In this document: piece by piece, positions 12,179 through 24,098 of the stretch
How the letters are laid out: each line of letters opens with the position of its first letter
Numbering within the stretch: position 1 is the first letter of the stretch
Assembly: GCA_949358305.1 (NCBI GenBank)
Contig: OX442314.1
Coordinates: 47,376,581 to 47,440,580 of the forward strand
Reading direction: 5' to 3'
Source of the DNA: Strigamia acuminata
Lineage: Eukaryota; Arthropoda; Chilopoda; Geophilomorpha; Linotaeniidae
DNA length: 64,000 nt
The notes under the pieces: model-generated
Told to the model about the DNA's origin: nothing
The model's database searches: none
The model's input: only the letters and a program-made list of their open reading frames with translations
Program-made: the position numbers and the translations under genes

Positions 12179-12892
12179 CTCATCTCCAAAAACATAGGCT
12201 TAAAAACAACGAATTGTGACGTCACTAATTTTTATGAATTTTCATCAAATTCTCCATTTTTTGGAGGAATTTCGAGTGTTTTAGATCAGATTTAATCAAT
12301 TTAGAGTGTTTTAGATCAGATTTTAATCAATTTAGAGTGTTTTAGATCAGATTTTGATGAATTGCCAGTGAATTTCTTGAGATTTTGATGAATTTTGACC
12401 AAATTCTTCATTTTTTTGATCAATTTCGAGTGAATTTGTTGAGATTTTGATGAATTGCAAGTGAATTTATTGAGATTTTGATGAATTGCGAGTGAATTTC
12501 AAACGGTTTGTGTAAATTTTAAACAAGTTTTTGTAAATTTCCTCCGAATTTTGCAATTTTTCCTCATATTTTGACCAAATTCTCAATTTTTTGGATAAAT
12601 TTTGACCAAATTCTCAATTTTTTGGATAAATTTTGACCAAATTCCCAATTTTTTCCATTAGTTTTGACCAAATTCTTAATTCTTAACCTAACGTGCCCTT
12701 AATCTAACGTAACCTAACGTAACGTGCCAATTATGTGTGTTTCAACTTGTGGTTTTTTGTGTGAATTTGTGTGTTTTTTGTGTGTTTTTTCAAATCATCA
12801 AACATAAATATTGTAAATTTGCAAAAACAAGTTTAATTTTAATTTTTATTTTAATTTTTATTCCAAAAGTTTAAAATAAAAATAAAAAAAAC

Positions 12893-14509
12893 TCAATAAA
12901 ATTGATAAGTAACAATAAACTCGTACACTTCCTTCTTAGTAAATCCACACCAAAACAAAAACCTTTCAGCGTCTTCGACGTCTCCAAATTCGAAATCACC
13001 CTTTGCCGAAACAAAATCGCAAGCCAAACTCTGCTTAAGAGCAACAACTTCCTCACCACTCGCAAAACAAAAATTCAAAAACCTATCGATCAACGGCCAG
13101 TTGTCCGCATCGCCAACACCATAAACAACGCTACAAACATGATACGCAATGCAACAACAGCTCTCTTTAAACTCCACCATTTCCTCCCCATGAATGAATT
13201 GCCTCGCCACACACTCCACAAAATCCCAATGGATATCGCGATAACCGCGCTCGCACATCACGAACGGAACTCGAGCCAATATCAGCCTTATCGCCTTCTC
13301 ACTCCGAAGTCTGAACAACTGCAAAATCCCAAAATAATACGTCCTCGCGCAACTAACCAAACAAATCTGACTCAAATGCTCCATCTCGTCGAGTGCGACC
13401 AAGTGACGTCTCACTTCGGGGGAAACCAAATTACACCAAGTGAGAAACCTCGCCCGGAATAACGCCGAGATTTCGCGATTTTTAATCAAATAGTCAAACG
13501 CAAAACGTTTTTTGAACTTGTCCACTTCGCGCGGGCTTTGAAAACAGAAATTCAAGAACTGGTCGACCTTTGGCCACTTGCTTTCGTCGCCCACGTGAAG
13601 AACGACGCAAAGTTTATGCGCAAACAAACACAAATCCCGCTTGAAAATCGCCATCTCCTGCGCACAAGTGATGGATACTTCCGCTACCTTCTCCAGCAAA
13701 TCCCAATTCAACTCAAAATCGGCGTCGACGTTCATCGAAACACACCTCGACAAAAACCTCCGCTTATTTTCGACATGGTGCAACAACAGTCGGATGTTCC
13801 GGAAATCCTGCGCGCAAAACTCCGATCCGAAATCGTGGAAAATCAACACAAACATGTCGTCCAAAACCCGCGCACAAGATCGAAATTTCAACTCGCTCGG
13901 CGCATTTACCAACAAATCCGTCAAACAGTCTTTGACCGCAACAACGTTGATGCAGTTCTTCCAATGAACAACCTTCACCAACACGGTGAGTAAAGAATGC
14001 AGATCCGCACTCGTGAATTGTTTCAACACGTGATTGACCGTCGGCGTGAAGAACTCGACGAGCAGAAAATCGAACAAGAAAACGACGTAAACGCGCGATC
14101 CGACATTTGAGAACAAAACGGCGTCGAGTTGTCGGTCGTTGCATTGCGAGAGCAGAAAACTGACGATGGGAATACCGGAAGTGTCGCCCTTGCCTTCGTT
14201 TTGCTCGTGGTCTTCGATCACGTCTTCTATCAACGTGTCGAAGTCGCTTCCCGGCTGGAGGAAGTCGACGAGGAGATCGTTTCTCTCGTCGGGCGTCATC
14301 AGCGTCCAGAAATACTCCACGGCGCTCGAGTTGTCGTATTCGACGGACATCGAACACATTTCGGATTTGGTGTGCGAGCTTATTTGGTTCGGATTCTTAA
14401 ATGAATGTGCTTTCCAAAAATTTCGCATTAGGTATTTTAATCCGTCGTTCGGATCGATTTGCCCGAAAAGTCGTTTTAAGTCGTCCGAATGTTCGTCCCA
14501 AAATGGCAT
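12893..14509 (-). CDS. 5'-truncated array gene, copy 4 (variant A)
   Basis: Open frame of 538 codons carrying the same variant A patch as copies 1 and 5. Its unit also carries a 5-bp CTCAT insertion after the poly-T run (near 12179), shared only with unit 5, so units 4 and 5 are sister copies. The protein appears identical to that of copies 1 and 5. Confidence 0.68.
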   Translation of the reverse strand: MPFWDEHSDDLKRLFGQIDPNDGLKYLMRNFWKAHSFKNPNQISSHTKSEMCSMSVEYDNSSAVEYFWTLMTPDERNDLLVDFLQPGSDFDTLIEDVIEDHEQNEGKGDTSGIPIVSFLLSQCNDRQLDAVLFSNVGSRVYVVFLFDFLLVEFFTPTVNHVLKQFTSADLHSLLTVLVKVVHWKNCINVVAVKDCLTDLLVNAPSELKFRSCARVLDDMFVLIFHDFGSEFCAQDFRNIRLLLHHVENKRRFLSRCVSMNVDADFELNWDLLEKVAEVSITCAQEMAIFKRDLCLFAHKLCVVLHVGDESKWPKVDQFLNFCFQSPREVDKFKKRFAFDYLIKNREISALFRARFLTWCNLVSPEVRRHLVALDEMEHLSQICLVSCARTYYFGILQLFRLRSEKAIRLILARVPFVMCERGYRDIHWDFVECVARQFIHGEEMVEFKESCCCIAYHVCSVVYGVGDADNWPLIDRFLNFCFASGEEVVALKQSLACDFVSAKGDFEFGDVEDAERFLFWCGFTKKEVYEFIVTYQFY

Positions 14510-14822
14510 TTTTTATAGCAAAGATGACATTTTTATTAGCAAAAATGGCATTGTTATAGCAAAAATGTCCTTTTTATTAGCAAAAATGGCATTTTTATTA
14601 GTAAAAACGGCATTTAAGCACAATACAGGCTCAGTACATTCTCCTTCATACATCAGGCAGCCTAAAATCATAAAATCATACAAAACTAATTTATAAAATA
14701 AAATGAAATAAATAGTGAAATTCAAGTAAAATTCACGTGGAAAAATGCATGTTCAAGTGAAATTCGAGTAAAAAAAAATGCATTTTCTCGAGAAAAATGA
14801 GTTTTTACGTCCAGTTCACGTG

Positions 14823-15199
14823 AAAAAAGCAGTTTCACGAGAAAAAATGAATTTTTACGAGAAAAAATGAATTTTCACGAGAAAAAAAGAAAAAAAAATG
14901 CATTTTCAACTGAAAAAATGGATTTTCACGAGAAAAAATGGATTTTCACGAGAAAAAATGAATTTTCAACTTAAAAAATGAATTTTCACGAGAAAAAATG
15001 GATTTTCACGAGAAAAAATGAATTTTCAACTTAAAAAATGAATTTTCACGAGAAAAAATGAATTTTCACGAGAAAAAATGAATTTTCAACTGAAAAAATG
15101 AATTTTCAACTAAAAAAAATGAATTTTCACGAGAAAAAATGAATTTTCAACTGAAAAAATGTGTTTTTAAGTGAAAAAAAAAATGAATTTTCACGAGAC
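14823..15199. repeat. 20-bp minisatellite, unit 4
   Basis: Same 20-bp array, displaced 3981 bp from unit 3. Confidence 0.9.
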
Positions 15200-16126
15200 G
15201 AAAACGTTATCAAGTAGGAAATGCAAGTGGAAAATTGCATTTCCGAGAGAAAATTGCCCTTTTGTTGAACATTACATGTAGGTTTAGAAAATAAGTTATT
15301 TGGTTAAGGAAAGGTTAGGTTTTTTTTAAGCTTTTTTAAGGTTTTTTTTAAGGCTTAAAAAATATGAGATGACAGACACACAATCAAGAGTTAAATTAGG
15401 CTTAATTTCGGGACTTAATTTCGCTGGAATTCAGGTTAGGTGTAAGAAATTTGAATTTTCGATTTTGTTGACACATATTTTACAATAGTTGAACACAACA
15501 GTTAGATTTATTTCGTCATGTTGAATCACATTTGAATTCGGTCATACAGATTTTATTAATTTCATATAAATTTCATTACAATAATTTTGCCAATACATTT
15601 CACGACATTTTAGCCACGAGATAATAAATAAATAAATACTCCGTAACAAGTAAATATAAAAAGCCAAGTTTTTGAAAAAGGCTTCTATTTATATTGGTGT
15701 TTCAAATTGCCGCCAGAGTGCGCTACTACCGCAGATTGTTTCGTGATTGCCGTGATCGTGGCAAAAAACCTTGAACAAAGTACTTTTTCTAGACAATATT
15801 AAAAAAGAAAATATATGGGCGGATAGGAATTTTCATTTTAACCAGATTTAGCCTGGTTTCAGAATTTTTAAATCATTTTTTGCTATCGAAAACATCAAAA
15901 TCCGTATCGGGCCAACATTTTGGCATCCATTAAAGGACATGGGTTCCGCCAGGTGGCGCTGCGGTTCATAAATATGAGAAGATGATGACACACAAATTTG
16001 AAAATTTCAAACATTTTCTTTCCGAACTAAGGAATTGACTTCATACCTATTGTTGCATCCGAGTTGTGAATAATAAAAAGTAACCTCCATTTTTATATAT
16101 TTTATATATATATTTTTTTATTATTT

Positions 16127-16159
<33 letters not shown>

Positions 16160-16873
16160 CTCATCTCCAAAAACATAGGCTTAAAAACAACGAATTGTGA
16201 CGTCACTAATTTTTATGAATTTTCATCAAATTCTCCATTTTTTGGAGGAATTTCGAGTGTTTTAGATCAGATTTAATCAATTTAGAGTGTTTTAGATCAG
16301 ATTTTAATCAATTTAGAGTGTTTTAGATCAGATTTTGATGAATTGCCAGTGAATTTCTTGAGATTTTGATGAATTTTGACCAAATTCTTCATTTTTTTGA
16401 TCAATTTCGAGTGAATTTGTTGAGATTTTGATGAATTGCAAGTGAATTTATTGAGATTTTGATGAATTGCGAGTGAATTTCAAACGGTTTGTGTAAATTT
16501 TAAACAAGTTTTTGTAAATTTCCTCCGAATTTTGCAATTTTTCCTCATATTTTGACCAAATTCTCAATTTTTTGGATAAATTTTGACCAAATTCTCAATT
16601 TTTTGGATAAATTTTGACCAAATTCCCAATTTTTTCCATTAGTTTTGACCAAATTCTTAATTCTTAACCTAACGTGCCCTTAATCTAACGTAACCTAACG
16701 TAACGTGCCAATTATGTGTGTTTCAACTTGTGGTTTTTTGTGTGAATTTGTGTGTTTTTTGTGTGTTTTTTCAAATCATCAAACATAAATATTGTAAATT
16801 TGCAAAAACAAGTTTAATTTTAATTTTTATTTTAATTTTTATTCCAAAAGTTTAAAATAAAAATAAAAAAAAC

Positions 16874-18490
16874 TCAATAAAATTGATAAGTAACAATAAA
16901 CTCGTACACTTCCTTCTTAGTAAATCCACACCAAAACAAAAACCTTTCAGCGTCTTCGACGTCTCCAAATTCGAAATCACCCTTTGCCGAAACAAAATCG
17001 CAAGCCAAACTCTGCTTAAGAGCAACAACTTCCTCACCACTCGCAAAACAAAAATTCAAAAACCTATCGATCAACGGCCAGTTGTCCGCATCGCCAACAC
17101 CATAAACAACGCTACAAACATGATACGCAATGCAACAACAGCTCTCTTTAAACTCCACCATTTCCTCCCCATGAATGAATTGCCTCGCCACACACTCCAC
17201 AAAATCCCAATGGATATCGCGATAACCGCGCTCGCACATCACGAACGGAACTCGAGCCAATATCAGCCTTATCGCCTTCTCACTCCGAAGTCTGAACAAC
17301 TGCAAAATCCCAAAATAATACGTCCTCGCGCAACTAACCAAACAAATCTGACTCAAATGCTCCATCTCGTCGAGTGCGACCAAGTGACGTCTCACTTCGG
17401 GGGAAACCAAATTACACCAAGTGAGAAACCTCGCCCGGAATAACGCCGAGATTTCGCGATTTTTAATCAAATAGTCAAACGCAAAACGTTTTTTGAACTT
17501 GTCCACTTCGCGCGGGCTTTGAAAACAGAAATTCAAGAACTGGTCGACCTTTGGCCACTTGCTTTCGTCGCCCACGTGAAGAACGACGCAAAGTTTATGC
17601 GCAAACAAACACAAATCCCGCTTGAAAATCGCCATCTCCTGCGCACAAGTGATGGATACTTCCGCTACCTTCTCCAGCAAATCCCAATTCAACTCAAAAT
17701 CGGCGTCGACGTTCATCGAAACACACCTCGACAAAAACCTCCGCTTATTTTCGACATGGTGCAACAACAGTCGGATGTTCCGGAAATCCTGCGCGCAAAA
17801 CTCCGATCCGAAATCGTGGAAAATCAACACAAACATGTCGTCCAAAACCCGCGCACAAGATCGAAATTTCAACTCGCTCGGCGCATTTACCAACAAATCC
17901 GTCAAACAGTCTTTGACCGCAACAACGTTGATGCAGTTCTTCCAATGAACAACCTTCACCAACACGGTGAGTAAAGAATGCAGATCCGCACTCGTGAATT
18001 GTTTCAACACGTGATTGACCGTCGGCGTGAAGAACTCGACGAGCAGAAAATCGAACAAGAAAACGACGTAAACGCGCGATCCGACATTTGAGAACAAAAC
18101 GGCGTCGAGTTGTCGGTCGTTGCATTGCGAGAGCAGAAAACTGACGATGGGAATACCGGAAGTGTCGCCCTTGCCTTCGTTTTGCTCGTGGTCTTCGATC
18201 ACGTCTTCTATCAACGTGTCGAAGTCGCTTCCCGGCTGGAGGAAGTCGACGAGGAGATCGTTTCTCTCGTCGGGCGTCATCAGCGTCCAGAAATACTCCA
18301 CGGCGCTCGAGTTGTCGTATTCGACGGACATCGAACACATTTCGGATTTGGTGTGCGAGCTTATTTGGTTCGGATTCTTAAATGAATGTGCTTTCCAAAA
18401 ATTTCGCATTAGGTATTTTAATCCGTCGTTCGGATCGATTTGCCCGAAAAGTCGTTTTAAGTCGTCCGAATGTTCGTCCCAAAATGGCAT
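16874..18490 (-). CDS. 5'-truncated array gene, copy 5 (variant A)
   Basis: Open frame of 538 codons, indistinguishable at protein level from copies 1 and 4. Its unit shares the CTCAT insertion after the poly-T run with unit 4. This is the truncated copy nearest the full-length gene, yet it matches copies 1 and 4 rather than the adjacent copy 6 in the variant patch, so array order does not follow similarity. Confidence 0.68.
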   Translation of the reverse strand: MPFWDEHSDDLKRLFGQIDPNDGLKYLMRNFWKAHSFKNPNQISSHTKSEMCSMSVEYDNSSAVEYFWTLMTPDERNDLLVDFLQPGSDFDTLIEDVIEDHEQNEGKGDTSGIPIVSFLLSQCNDRQLDAVLFSNVGSRVYVVFLFDFLLVEFFTPTVNHVLKQFTSADLHSLLTVLVKVVHWKNCINVVAVKDCLTDLLVNAPSELKFRSCARVLDDMFVLIFHDFGSEFCAQDFRNIRLLLHHVENKRRFLSRCVSMNVDADFELNWDLLEKVAEVSITCAQEMAIFKRDLCLFAHKLCVVLHVGDESKWPKVDQFLNFCFQSPREVDKFKKRFAFDYLIKNREISALFRARFLTWCNLVSPEVRRHLVALDEMEHLSQICLVSCARTYYFGILQLFRLRSEKAIRLILARVPFVMCERGYRDIHWDFVECVARQFIHGEEMVEFKESCCCIAYHVCSVVYGVGDADNWPLIDRFLNFCFASGEEVVALKQSLACDFVSAKGDFEFGDVEDAERFLFWCGFTKKEVYEFIVTYQFY

Positions 18491-18803
18491 TTTTTATAGC
18501 AAAGATGACATTTTTATTAGCAAAAATGGCATTGTTATAGCAAAAATGTCCTTTTTATTAGCAAAAATGGCATTTTTATTAGTAAAAACGGCATTTAAGC
18601 ACAATACAGGCTCAGTACATTCTCCTTCATACATCAGGCAGCCTAAAATCATAAAATCATACAAAACTAATTTATAAAATAAAATGAAATAAATAGTGAA
18701 ATTCAAGTAAAATTCACGTGGAAAAATGCATGTTCAAGTGAAATTCGAGTAAAAAAAAATGCATTTTCTCGAGAAAAATGAGTTTTTACGTCCAGTTCAC
18801 GTG

Positions 18804-19180
18804 AAAAAAGCAGTTTCACGAGAAAAAATGAATTTTTACGAGAAAAAATGAATTTTCACGAGAAAAAAAGAAAAAAAAATGCATTTTCAACTGAAAAAAT
18901 GGATTTTCACGAGAAAAAATGGATTTTCACGAGAAAAAATGAATTTTCAACTTAAAAAATGAATTTTCACGAGAAAAAATGGATTTTCACGAGAAAAAAT
19001 GAATTTTCAACTTAAAAAATGAATTTTCACGAGAAAAAATGAATTTTCACGAGAAAAAATGAATTTTCAACTGAAAAAATGAATTTTCAACTAAAAAAAA
19101 TGAATTTTCACGAGAAAAAATGAATTTTCAACTGAAAAAATGTGTTTTTAAGTGAAAAAAAAAATGAATTTTCACGAGAC
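18804..19180. repeat. 20-bp minisatellite, unit 5
   Basis: Same 20-bp array. It is absent upstream of the full-length copy 6, where the gene's own N-terminal region and promoter are found instead. Confidence 0.9.
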
Positions 19181-20107
19181 GAAAACGTTATCAAGTAGGA
19201 AATGCAAGTGGAAAATTGCATTTCCGAGAGAAAATTGCCCTTTTGTTGAACATTACATGTAGGTTTAGAAAATAAGTTATTTGGTTAAGGAAAGGTTAGG
19301 TTTTTTTTAAGCTTTTTTAAGGTTTTTTTTAAGGCTTAAAAAATATGAGATGACAGACACACAATCAAGAGTTAAATTAGGCTTAATTTCGGGACTTAAT
19401 TTCGCTGGAATTCAGGTTAGGTGTAAGAAATTTGAATTTTCGATTTTGTTGACACATATTTTACAATAGTTGAACACAACAGTTAGATTTATTTCGTCAT
19501 GTTGAATCACATTTGAATTCGGTCATACAGATTTTATTAATTTCATATAAATTTCATTACAATAATTTTGCCAATACATTTCACGACATTTTAGCCACGA
19601 GATAATAAATAAATAAATACTCCGTAACAAGTAAATATAAAAAGCCAAGTTTTTGAAAAAGGCTTCTATTTATATTGGTGTTTCAAATTGCCGCCAGAGT
19701 GCGCTACTACCGCAGATTGTTTCGTGATTGCCGTGATCGTGGCAAAAAACCTTGAACAAAGTACTTTTTCTAGACAATATTAAAAAAGAAAATATATGGG
19801 CGGATAGGAATTTTCATTTTAACCAGATTTAGCCTGGTTTCAGAATTTTTAAATCATTTTTTGCTATCGAAAACATCAAAATCCGTATCGGGCCAACATT
19901 TTGGCATCCATTAAAGGACATGGGTTCCGCCAGGTGGCGCTGCGGTTCATAAATATGAGAAGATGATGACACACAAATTTGAAAATTTCAAACATTTTCT
20001 TTCCGAACTAAGGAATTGACTTCATACCTATTGTTGCATCCGAGTTGTGAATAATAAAAAGTAACCTCCATTTTTATATATTTTATATATATATTTTTTT
20101 ATTATTT

Positions 20108-20142
<35 letters not shown>

Positions 20143-20851
20143 CTCCAAAAACATAGGCTTAAAAACAACGAATTGTGACGTCACTAATTTTTATGAATTT
20201 TCATCAAATTCTCCATTTTTTGGAGGAATTTCGAGTGTTTTAGATCAGATTTAATCAATTTAGAGTGTTTTAGATCAGATTTTAATCAATTTAGAGTGTT
20301 TTAGATCAGATTTTGATGAATTGCCAGTGAATTTCTTGAGATTTTGATGAATTTTGACCAAATTCTTCATTTTTTTGATCAATTTCGAGTGAATTTGTTG
20401 AGATTTTGATGAATTGCAAGTGAATTTATTGAGATTTTGATGAATTGCGAGTGAATTTCAAACGGTTTGTGTAAATTTTAAACAAGTTTTTGTAAATTTC
20501 CTCCGAATTTTGCAATTTTTCCTCATATTTTGACCAAATTCTCAATTTTTTGGATAAATTTTGACCAAATTCTCAATTTTTTGGATAAATTTTGACCAAA
20601 TTCCCAATTTTTTCCATTAGTTTTGACCAAATTCTTAATTCTTAACCTAACGTGCCCTTAATCTAACGTAACCTAACGTAACGTGCCAATTATGTGTGTT
20701 TCAACTTGTGGTTTTTTGTGTGAATTTGTGTGTTTTTTGTGTGTTTTTTCAAATCATCAAACATAAATATTGTAAATTTGCAAAAACAAGTTTAATTTTA
20801 ATTTTTATTTTAATTTTTTTTCCAAAAGTTTAAAATAAAAATAAAAAAAAC

Positions 20852-22912
20852 TCAATAAAATTGATAAGTAACAATAAACTCGTACACTTCCTTCTTAGTA
20901 AATCCACACCAAAACAAAAACCTTTCAGCGTCTTCGACGTCTCCAAATTCGAAATCACCCTTTGCCGAAACAAAATCGCAAGCCAAACTCTGCTTAAGAG
21001 CAACAACTTCCTCACCACTCGCAAAACAAAAATTCAAAAACCTATCGATCAACGGCCAGTTGTCCGCATCGCCAACACCATAAACAACGCTACAAACATG
21101 ATACGCAATGCAACAACAGCTCTCTTTAAACTCCACCATCTCCTCCCCATGAATGAATTGCCTCGCCACACACTCCACAAAATCCCAATGGATATCGCGA
21201 TAACCGCGCTCGCACATCACGAACGGAACTCGAGCCAATATCAGCCTTATCGCCTTCTCACTCCGTTGTCTGAACAACTGCAAAATCCCAAAATAATACG
21301 TCCTCGCGCAACTATCCAAACAAATCTGACTCAAATGCTCCATCTCGTCGAGTGCGATTAAATGACGTCTCACTTCGGGGGAAACCAAATTACACCAAGT
21401 GAGAAACCTCGCCCGGAATGACACCGAGATTTCGCGATTTTTAATCAAATAGTCAAACGCAAAACGTTTTTTAAACTTGTCCACTTCTTGGCGCGGGCTT
21501 TGAAAACAGAAATTCAAGAACTGGTCGACCTTTGGCCACTTGCTTTCGTCGCCCACGTGAAGAACGACGCAAAGTTTATGCGCAAACAAACACAAATCCC
21601 GCTTGAAAATCGCCATCTCCTGCGCACAAGTGATGGATACTTCCGCTACCTTCTCCAGCAAATCCCAATTCAACTCAAAATCGGCGTCGACGTTCATCGA
21701 AACACACCTCGACAAAAACCTCCGCTTATTTTCGACATGGTGCAACAACAGTCGGATGTTCCGGAAATCCTGCGCGCAAAACTCCGATCCGAAATCGTGG
21801 AAAATCAACACAAACATGTCGTCCAAAACCCGCGCACAAGATCGAAATTTCAACTCGCTCGGCGCATTTACCAACAAATCCGTCAAACAGTCTTTGACCG
21901 CAACAACGTTGATGCAGTTCTTCCAATGAACAACCTTCACCAACACGGTGAGTAAAGAATGCAGATCCGCACTCGTGAATTGTTTCAACACGTGATTGAC
22001 TGTCGGCGTGAAGAACTCGACGAGCAGAAAATCGAACAAGAAAACGACGTAAACGCGCGATCCGACATTTGAGAACAAAACGGCGTCGAGTTGTCGGTCG
22101 TTGCATTGCGAGAGCAGAAAACTGACGATGGGAATACCGGAAGTGTCGCCCTTGCCTTCGTTTTGCTCGTGGTCTTCGATCACGTCATCTATCAACGTGT
22201 CGAAGTCGCTTCCCGGCTGGAGGAAGTCGACGAGGAGATCGTTTCTCTCGTCGGGCGTCATCAGCGTCCAGAAATACTCCACGGCGCTCGAGTTGTCGTA
22301 TTCGACGGACATCGAACACATTTCGGATTTGGTGTGCGGGGTTATTTGGTTCGGATCGATCTTAAATGAATGTGTTTTCCAAAAATTTAGCATTAGGTAT
22401 TTTAATCCGTCGTTCGGATCGATTTGCACAAAAAGACGTTTTAAGTTGTCCGAATGTTCGTGCCAAAGGTGTTCCACTCGATCTTGCAGACAAAACACGC
22501 AAGAAATGTCGAATTTCTGCTCAGGTGATAATTCGTGCGATTGCGAGAGAATTCGTGCCGATTGAGTGACGTCCAGTCGGCCGTTGACAGTCCAGCGTGC
22601 GGACTTTGTGACGCATTTTAGTTTGAGTGTGCAAGTGGTGAACACGTGGTTTAATAAATAGATGATCCAATTCCAAAGTTCCTTTCCGACGTGTTTGATA
22701 AAAGGTTGCAGTGACGTCTTTATGTGTTTTGGAATGGTCAGAGCGTCCGTTTGTTTACAAATGTCGAGTTCTATTTTTGACCATTTAACGCAGAACGTGT
22801 CTTCTGTCCAGTCGTCGTCGTTTTCAGTTTCTACGTAATTTTTCCATAAGTTAATTGTAGTTTCGACTAACGTAATGTGTTGGAAACTCGGCAGGTCTAG
22901 AATAAATTTCAT
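20852..22912 (-). CDS. Full-length array gene (686 codons), unknown family
   Basis: Single open frame of 686 codons; I do not recognise the family. Residues 1-149 exist only here and include a mixed helical region with several Trp and Cys residues. Residues 150-686 match the truncated copies. The C-terminal half holds two repeats of about 110 residues, each with a WP..D.FLNFCF core, suggesting a helical-repeat, possibly protein-binding, architecture (inference). No signal peptide or clear enzyme motif is seen. The start is the first in-frame ATG (context ACCATGA), about 100 bases downstream of a TATA-like box on the same strand. Residues 151-192 differ from the truncated copies at about eight positions while the 3' two-thirds is nearly identical, so homogenisation has been uneven. 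It is likely the source or only complete member of the local family. Confidence 0.8.
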   Translation of the reverse strand: MKFILDLPSFQHITLVETTINLWKNYVETENDDDWTEDTFCVKWSKIELDICKQTDALTIPKHIKTSLQPFIKHVGKELWNWIIYLLNHVFTTCTLKLKCVTKSARWTVNGRLDVTQSARILSQSHELSPEQKFDISCVFCLQDRVEHLWHEHSDNLKRLFVQIDPNDGLKYLMLNFWKTHSFKIDPNQITPHTKSEMCSMSVEYDNSSAVEYFWTLMTPDERNDLLVDFLQPGSDFDTLIDDVIEDHEQNEGKGDTSGIPIVSFLLSQCNDRQLDAVLFSNVGSRVYVVFLFDFLLVEFFTPTVNHVLKQFTSADLHSLLTVLVKVVHWKNCINVVAVKDCLTDLLVNAPSELKFRSCARVLDDMFVLIFHDFGSEFCAQDFRNIRLLLHHVENKRRFLSRCVSMNVDADFELNWDLLEKVAEVSITCAQEMAIFKRDLCLFAHKLCVVLHVGDESKWPKVDQFLNFCFQSPRQEVDKFKKRFAFDYLIKNREISVSFRARFLTWCNLVSPEVRRHLIALDEMEHLSQICLDSCARTYYFGILQLFRQRSEKAIRLILARVPFVMCERGYRDIHWDFVECVARQFIHGEEMVEFKESCCCIAYHVCSVVYGVGDADNWPLIDRFLNFCFASGEEVVALKQSLACDFVSAKGDFEFGDVEDAERFLFWCGFTKKEVYEFIVTYQFY

Positions 22913-23008
22913 GGTAAAAGAAAATGTGAGAAATGTAGGACAAAAGCAGCAAAGGTTTGTCTTATGTGCCGTATGTACTTGTGTAAAGTGTGTAAATGTG
23001 TAAAGTGT

Positions 23009-23020
23009 TATATATAAATA
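23009..23020 (-). promoter_or_regulatory. TATA-like box of the full-length array gene
   Basis: Minus-strand TATTTATATATA lies 97 bases upstream of the ATG at 22912, a reasonable spacing for a TATA promoter with a short 5' UTR. Just upstream is a repeated AAACGTTTGG motif (about 23023-23052). Nothing like this precedes the truncated copies. Confidence 0.45.
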
Positions 23021-23059
23021 CGGAGAAACGTTTGGAAACGTTTGGAAACGTCATCCGGA

Positions 23060-24098
23060 CGTTTTGCAATGATTGCACAATTTGTTCACAAGTTTAAATT
23101 TAATAAAGAAAAGAAAAAGAAAATGAAACAGGGCTTTGCCGTAGAACAAATGATTTGGAAAAACCAACATCTTCGCTAAGATGACTAGAACTGTAAAAAT
23201 TAGGACGAGTTAATGGAACTTTAATCTTAATTTTTAATTCTTACACCGGTAATTCTTACACAAATTTCCAAATTATTTAAATTTTTAAGCATTTTATGTT
23301 GGCGTAATTACATATTTATTTTGAGTTGTTCATAACTGCAGAATTTAATTTTAGTCTTTCTTAATTACTCGATTTATTTTAGTTTTAGTTGCATTAATTT
23401 AATTGTAGTTCCAATTGTAAAATTTATATAATGTCATAACTTTATTTCGTCACATGAGTTACAAAATTTAGATGAAACCAGTACATGTGGTCCTTACTTG
23501 TACTATACTTGATTGTAGATCCGAGGTGAAGTGACAATTTTTAAACTGTCCGCCTACAGCTGTATCTGCGAGGTTTGGAAATTATATTTATGCAAATGTA
23601 AAATTTTTTAAAAATAAGCAAAAATCATTCGACAGTTTTATAATTAAACAGAAATATAAATATAACTTTATTCAATCGAATTATAATGTGTAGATCAAAA
23701 TGAATGGAAATGATTTATTAATATAACTACAAAAGTTAATGAATAATCGCTTCTCTCCTTAACTACGACATATTTAAAGTGTAATATCCTTCTTATCAAA
23801 GTAACAAACATGAAAAAAAATATTAAGCAATACAGTTTGACATTAAAGTATAACTTTCACAACTTGTTCATTTACTATCATTTAGTTTCCATTCATCCAA
23901 ATACGTTGATCCATTACAACTTGCCTTCCGCTGTAAATAAAAATAACATTTGTATACTATTTTGTTGTCCTAGCTTAAAAATAACTCGCAAAACCCCGCC
24001 AATCACCAAATTAAAAGCAACACAATAAACTAAACATTTTTTTTAAATTAAAATAATTTTAACTTACAACCTCCAACGACCATTTGTTGTTCCGTTCC
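23060..24098. other. AT-rich spacer, no gene seen
   Basis: No convincing coding region. On the minus strand a polypyrimidine tract ending TTTACAG near 23940 could open a 3' UTR exon of the gene at 24099-24781, paired with a GTAAGT donor near 24067, but this is only a possibility. Confidence 0.4.

Larger units (their letters stand above)
1..22467. repeat. Head-to-tail tandem array, unit about 3981 bp, five full units plus one partial
   Basis: Units begin with the same GGCATCCATTAAAGG sequence at 1, 3979, 7960, 11941, 15922 and 19903, giving periods of 3978, 3981, 3981, 3981 and 3981 bp. Each unit reads, on the plus strand: an AT-rich flank with a poly-T run, a minus-strand gene copy, a 20-bp-period minisatellite, and a second AT-rich flank. 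The sixth unit is partial: homology to the other units stops near 22467, where the full-length gene continues. Units are almost identical outside a few sites. Window base 1 coincides with a unit start, so the array probably extends to the left. Collapse or expansion during assembly cannot be excluded from sequence alone. Confidence 0.97.

Noticed and set aside
1-22467. CRISPR or bacterial repeat system
   Set aside because: Repeats lack the short repeat/unique spacer layout; introns, LTR elements and gene families are eukaryotic.
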